From an uncultured Eubacteriales bacterium (GTDB taxonomy: Bacteria > Bacillota > Clostridia > Christensenellales > Aristaeellaceae): DNA of 24,661 nt. Numbering within the stretch: the first letter of the stretch is position 1; every line of letters starts with the position of its first letter. The stretch covers positions 1 through 24,661 of the forward strand of contig USDD01000032.1 in NCBI GenBank assembly GCA_900553265.1, read 5' to 3'. The position numbers and the translations under genes are program-made. Of the stretch, positions 22,546 through 24,661 are shown one piece after another. Under the pieces are notes generated by a model, which was not told the origin of the DNA, did not search any database, and saw nothing but the letters and a program-made list of their open reading frames with translations.

Positions 22546-23562
22546 ATGTCTCTGTTTGAAAATTACGAAGGTCGCATGCCCCAGCTTCAGCCCGTTCTGG
22601 ACAAGTACGGCTTCAAGGATTTTGAAGAAGTCAAGGCTTTCAACAACGCCCGCGGCGTAGACGCCTATAAGATCGTCGAGAGCACCCAGCCCATCTGCTT
22701 CGAAAACGTCAAGTGGGCCTACGAGCTCGGCGCGGCCATCGCCTTCAAGAAGGGCGTGAAGACCGCAGCGGACGCCGCCCGCTGCATCGGCGAGGGCCTG
22801 CAGGCTTTCTGCATCCCCGGCTCCGTCGCGGATCAGCGTCAGGTCGGCATCGGCCACGGCAATCTGGGCGCGATGCTGCTGGACGAGGAGACCGAGTGCT
22901 TCGCCTTCCTGGCCGGCCACGAGTCCTTCGCCGCCGCCGAGGGCGCAATCAAGATTGCTCTGAACGCCAACAAGGTTCGCAAGAATCCCCTGCGCGTCAT
23001 CCTCAACGGCCTGGGCAAGGACGCCGCCATGATCATCTCCCGCATCAACGGCTTCACCTATGTGCAGACCAAGTACGACTACCTGTCCGCGGACGTGAAG
23101 GAAGACCACGCGCTGACCATCGTCAGCGAGACCGCCTATTCCACCGGTGACCGCGCGAAGGTCAAGTGCTACGGCGCGGACGACGTGCGCGAGGGCGTGG
23201 CCATCATGTGGCATGAGAACGCCGACGTGTCCATCACCGGCAACTCCACCAACCCCACCCGCTTCCAGCATCCCGTGGCGGGCACCTACAAGAAGGAGCG
23301 CCTCGAGGCCGGCAGGAAGTACTTCTCCGTGGCCTCCGGCGGCGGCACGGGCCGCACGCTGCATCCGGACAACATGGCCGCCGGCCCCGCCTCTTACGGC
23401 ATGACCGACACCATGGGCCGCATGCATTCCGACGCGCAGTTCGCAGGTTCCTCCTCCGTCCCGGCGCACGTCGAGATGATGGGCTTCCTGGGCGCGGGCA
23501 ACAACCCGATGGTCGGCATGACCGTCGCCGTGGCTGTGGCCGTTGAAGAAGCGAGCAAGTAA
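22546..23562 (+). CDS. GGGtGRT-family conserved protein of unknown function
   Basis: A 338-residue protein containing the motif GGGTGRT (residues 265-271), which I recall as the name-giving motif of a conserved family of unknown function in anaerobic bacteria. No signal peptide or membrane segment was seen. Other distinctive stretches are VADQRQVGIGHGNLGAMLLD (94-113, His104), FLAGHESFAAAEGAIKIALN (121-140, His125), MWHENADVSITGNSTNPTRF (221-240), and the Gly/Met/His-rich C-terminus around 279-315, with HPDNMAAGPASYGMTD. Cysteines are at 51, 80, 89, 118 and 208. Conserved-looking Gly and His clusters suggest a nucleotide, metal or cofactor site, but no known catalytic motif fits. TAGGAGGTG precedes the ATG. 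It is co-transcribed with the NifU-like scaffold and closed by a strong terminator, implying a joint function. Confidence 0.85.
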   Translation: MSLFENYEGRMPQLQPVLDKYGFKDFEEVKAFNNARGVDAYKIVESTQPICFENVKWAYELGAAIAFKKGVKTAADAARCIGEGLQAFCIPGSVADQRQVGIGHGNLGAMLLDEETECFAFLAGHESFAAAEGAIKIALNANKVRKNPLRVILNGLGKDAAMIISRINGFTYVQTKYDYLSADVKEDHALTIVSETAYSTGDRAKVKCYGADDVREGVAIMWHENADVSITGNSTNPTRFQHPVAGTYKKERLEAGRKYFSVASGGGTGRTLHPDNMAAGPASYGMTDTMGRMHSDAQFAGSSSVPAHVEMMGFLGAGNNPMVGMTVAVAVAVEEASK

Positions 23563-23571
23563 GGCATAACG

Positions 23572-23607
23572 AAGGAGCCTTCGGCATACCGCCGAGGGCT
23601 CCTTTTT
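23572..23607 (+). terminator. Strong rho-independent terminator
   Basis: A 14-bp stem (23572-23585 with 23591-23604, one G-T wobble) with a 5-nt loop ends in TTTTT, 9 bases after the GGGtGRT stop. It also lies just beyond the stop of the convergent UroD-family gene, though the tail on that strand is poor. Confidence 0.9.
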
Positions 23608-23618
23608 CGTGCGCAGAA

Positions 23619-24661
23619 TCAGTATCTTCCGTATTTATGCGCGGCGTTGTACATGGCCAGCACGTTCTCTACCGGCGAATTGTCCTGAATGCAGTGGGTG
23701 GGGGCGAAGTGGTAGCCGTGGGTGGGCATCATTACCTCCAGCACATGGCGGCAGTCGGCGGTCACGTCCTCGGGCGTGCCCGTGGCCAGCGGGCCGGCGG
23801 TGGAAATGCAGCCGCGGAAGGTCAGCCGGCCGCCGAAGCGCTCCGCAAGATACTCCGGCGACATGTTGGCCGCCTCGGGCTGAAGGGTGTCCACGCCGCG
23901 AACGCCCATGTCGATGAAGTCCTCATAGACCCAGCTGGACGAACCGCAGGTGTGGAACATGGCGGGCACGCTGTGAGCCTTCGCCAGAGCCACGAAGCGC
24001 TGATGGATGGGGCGAAGAGTCTCGCGGTAGAGGTCGAGGCTGATCATCGGCGTGTGCTGGGTGCCCAGATCCTCGCCCAGCCAAACGAAGTCCAGCATGT
24101 CGCCCAGCGCGTCGGCCAGCCGCGACAGCATCTCCAGCTGGAACGCCGCGCGGCGCTCGATGAAGCGCATGGCGGCTTCATCCTTCATCAGCAGATGGCA
24201 GAGAACATCCTCCATGCCCATGATGCGGCCGTTGGAATTGATGACGTCGGGCACGCCGGCGCTGCCGATGTACAGCGCGTACTGACCGCCGTAGCTCTTC
24301 GCCTGCTCCCGCGCCTGATCGTAGTCGAAATCGTCGGGATTCGGCACGGGAAACGCGTCGAAATCCGCGTCGTCCGCGCCCTCCAGGGGAAAATCGCAGA
24401 AATCCCAGTAGCCGCCCGTCTCGTGGGCGACCCAGCGCATGACGCAGCCCTCCAGCGGATCCACCCGGCGCTCGGGCGGAGCCTTGTACAGCTCCGGACC
24501 GACATAGGGCGCGCTGACGCCGCGGTAATCCACGCCCAGCGCCTGATAGACGCTCTCCATGTCGTCGTTCGGCACGCCCAGTTCGCGGCACAGGCGCGCG
24601 TGGATGGCCGCGTTGGCCTCGTAGCCGATGGTCACGCGGTCGGTCTTTTCGAATTCAAAGG
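23619..24661 (-). CDS. Uroporphyrinogen decarboxylase family protein, likely zinc/corrinoid methyltransferase type (5' end missing)
   Basis: The frame is open to the window edge. A GTG at 24635 is not the start: in-frame residues FEFEKTDRV precede it, matching the usual FEKxDRVP opening of this family, so only some 10-20 residues are probably missing. The visible 346 residues form a UroD-fold TIM barrel. A His-Thr-Cys is present in MFHTCGSSS (His codon 23952-23954, Cys 23946-23948). A second Cys is in THCIQDNSPVENVLAMY (codon 23691-23693). This H-x-C...C layout matches the zinc site of MtaA/MtbA-type methyltransferases rather than true uroporphyrinogen decarboxylase, and heme genes are absent nearby. 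A methyl transfer role with a corrinoid protein is therefore inferred, but no corrinoid protein is in view. GEDLGTQHTPMIS is another typical segment. Confidence 0.8.
   Translation of the reverse strand, partial: FEFEKTDRVTIGYEANAAIHARLCRELGVPNDDMESVYQALGVDYRGVSAPYVGPELYKAPPERRVDPLEGCVMRWVAHETGGYWDFCDFPLEGADDADFDAFPVPNPDDFDYDQAREQAKSYGGQYALYIGSAGVPDVINSNGRIMGMEDVLCHLLMKDEAAMRFIERRAAFQLEMLSRLADALGDMLDFVWLGEDLGTQHTPMISLDLYRETLRPIHQRFVALAKAHSVPAMFHTCGSSSWVYEDFIDMGVRGVDTLQPEAANMSPEYLAERFGGRLTFRGCISTAGPLATGTPEDVTADCRHVLEVMMPTHGYHFAPTHCIQDNSPVENVLAMYNAAHKYGRY

Noticed and set aside
24633..24635. GTG at 24635 as the start of the UroD-family gene
   Set aside because: Upstream in-frame residues FEFEKTDRV match the conserved family opening, so the gene continues past the window edge.

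Overview
The window is a gene-dense, high-GC chromosomal segment of a Gram-positive anaerobe. It most likely comes from class Clostridia (Bacillota) and plausibly from a gut Christensenellales- or Oscillospirales-like lineage. The basis for this is the gene set (single-chain PurL, ecfA1-ecfA2-ecfT-truA order, tsaE-tsaB-rimI cluster, GGGtGRT-family protein, UroD-family methyltransferase-like protein), sigma-A type promoters and strong GGAGG ribosome sites. The exact lineage is an inference. No rRNA, tRNA, CRISPR array, insertion sequence or phage gene was seen, and no gene-free stretch exceeds about 215 bases.

Layout. (1) 1-2606: the 3' two-thirds of purL (plus strand), then a hairpin. (2) 2687-4307: a free-standing gene for a secreted acidic protein of unknown function, with a perfect consensus promoter and its own terminator. 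(3) 4323-8987: a plus-strand operon of a galactokinase-family kinase, tsaE, tsaB, rimI and a membrane-anchored MurF-like ligase, closed by a terminator. (4) 8992-10133: a minus-strand pair, a Nudix ADP-ribose pyrophosphatase followed by a RimJ/RimL-type acetyltransferase. (5) 10217-11521: an alanine aminotransferase (alaA) with its own promoter. (6) 11619-15124: a minus-strand glycolytic operon, a pgk-tpiA gene fusion followed by gpmI. (7) 15251-17021: a minus-strand pair, a D-2-hydroxyacid dehydrogenase followed by a xylose-isomerase-like TIM barrel protein. (8) 17167-21681: a plus-strand operon ecfA1-ecfA2-ecfT-truA-ybaK-HAD phosphatase. (9) 21718-23607: a two-gene unit of a NifU/IscU-like scaffold and a GGGtGRT-family protein, closed by a strong terminator. 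(10) 23619-24661: a minus-strand UroD-family protein whose 5' end lies beyond the window.

Most of the window is housekeeping: purine synthesis, lower glycolysis, t6A tRNA modification, tRNA pseudouridylation, tRNA proofreading and the shared vitamin-transporter motor. Genes within operons are packed tightly, with ATGA or TGATG overlaps suggesting translational coupling. The best candidate for an under-described system is the scaffold plus GGGtGRT pair at 21826-23562. Other points of interest are the pgk-tpiA fusion, a galactokinase-like enzyme with an altered sugar-binding motif, a HAD enzyme lacking the second motif-I aspartate, a MurF-like ligase anchored in the membrane, and a recurring GAACC-ATG start context.
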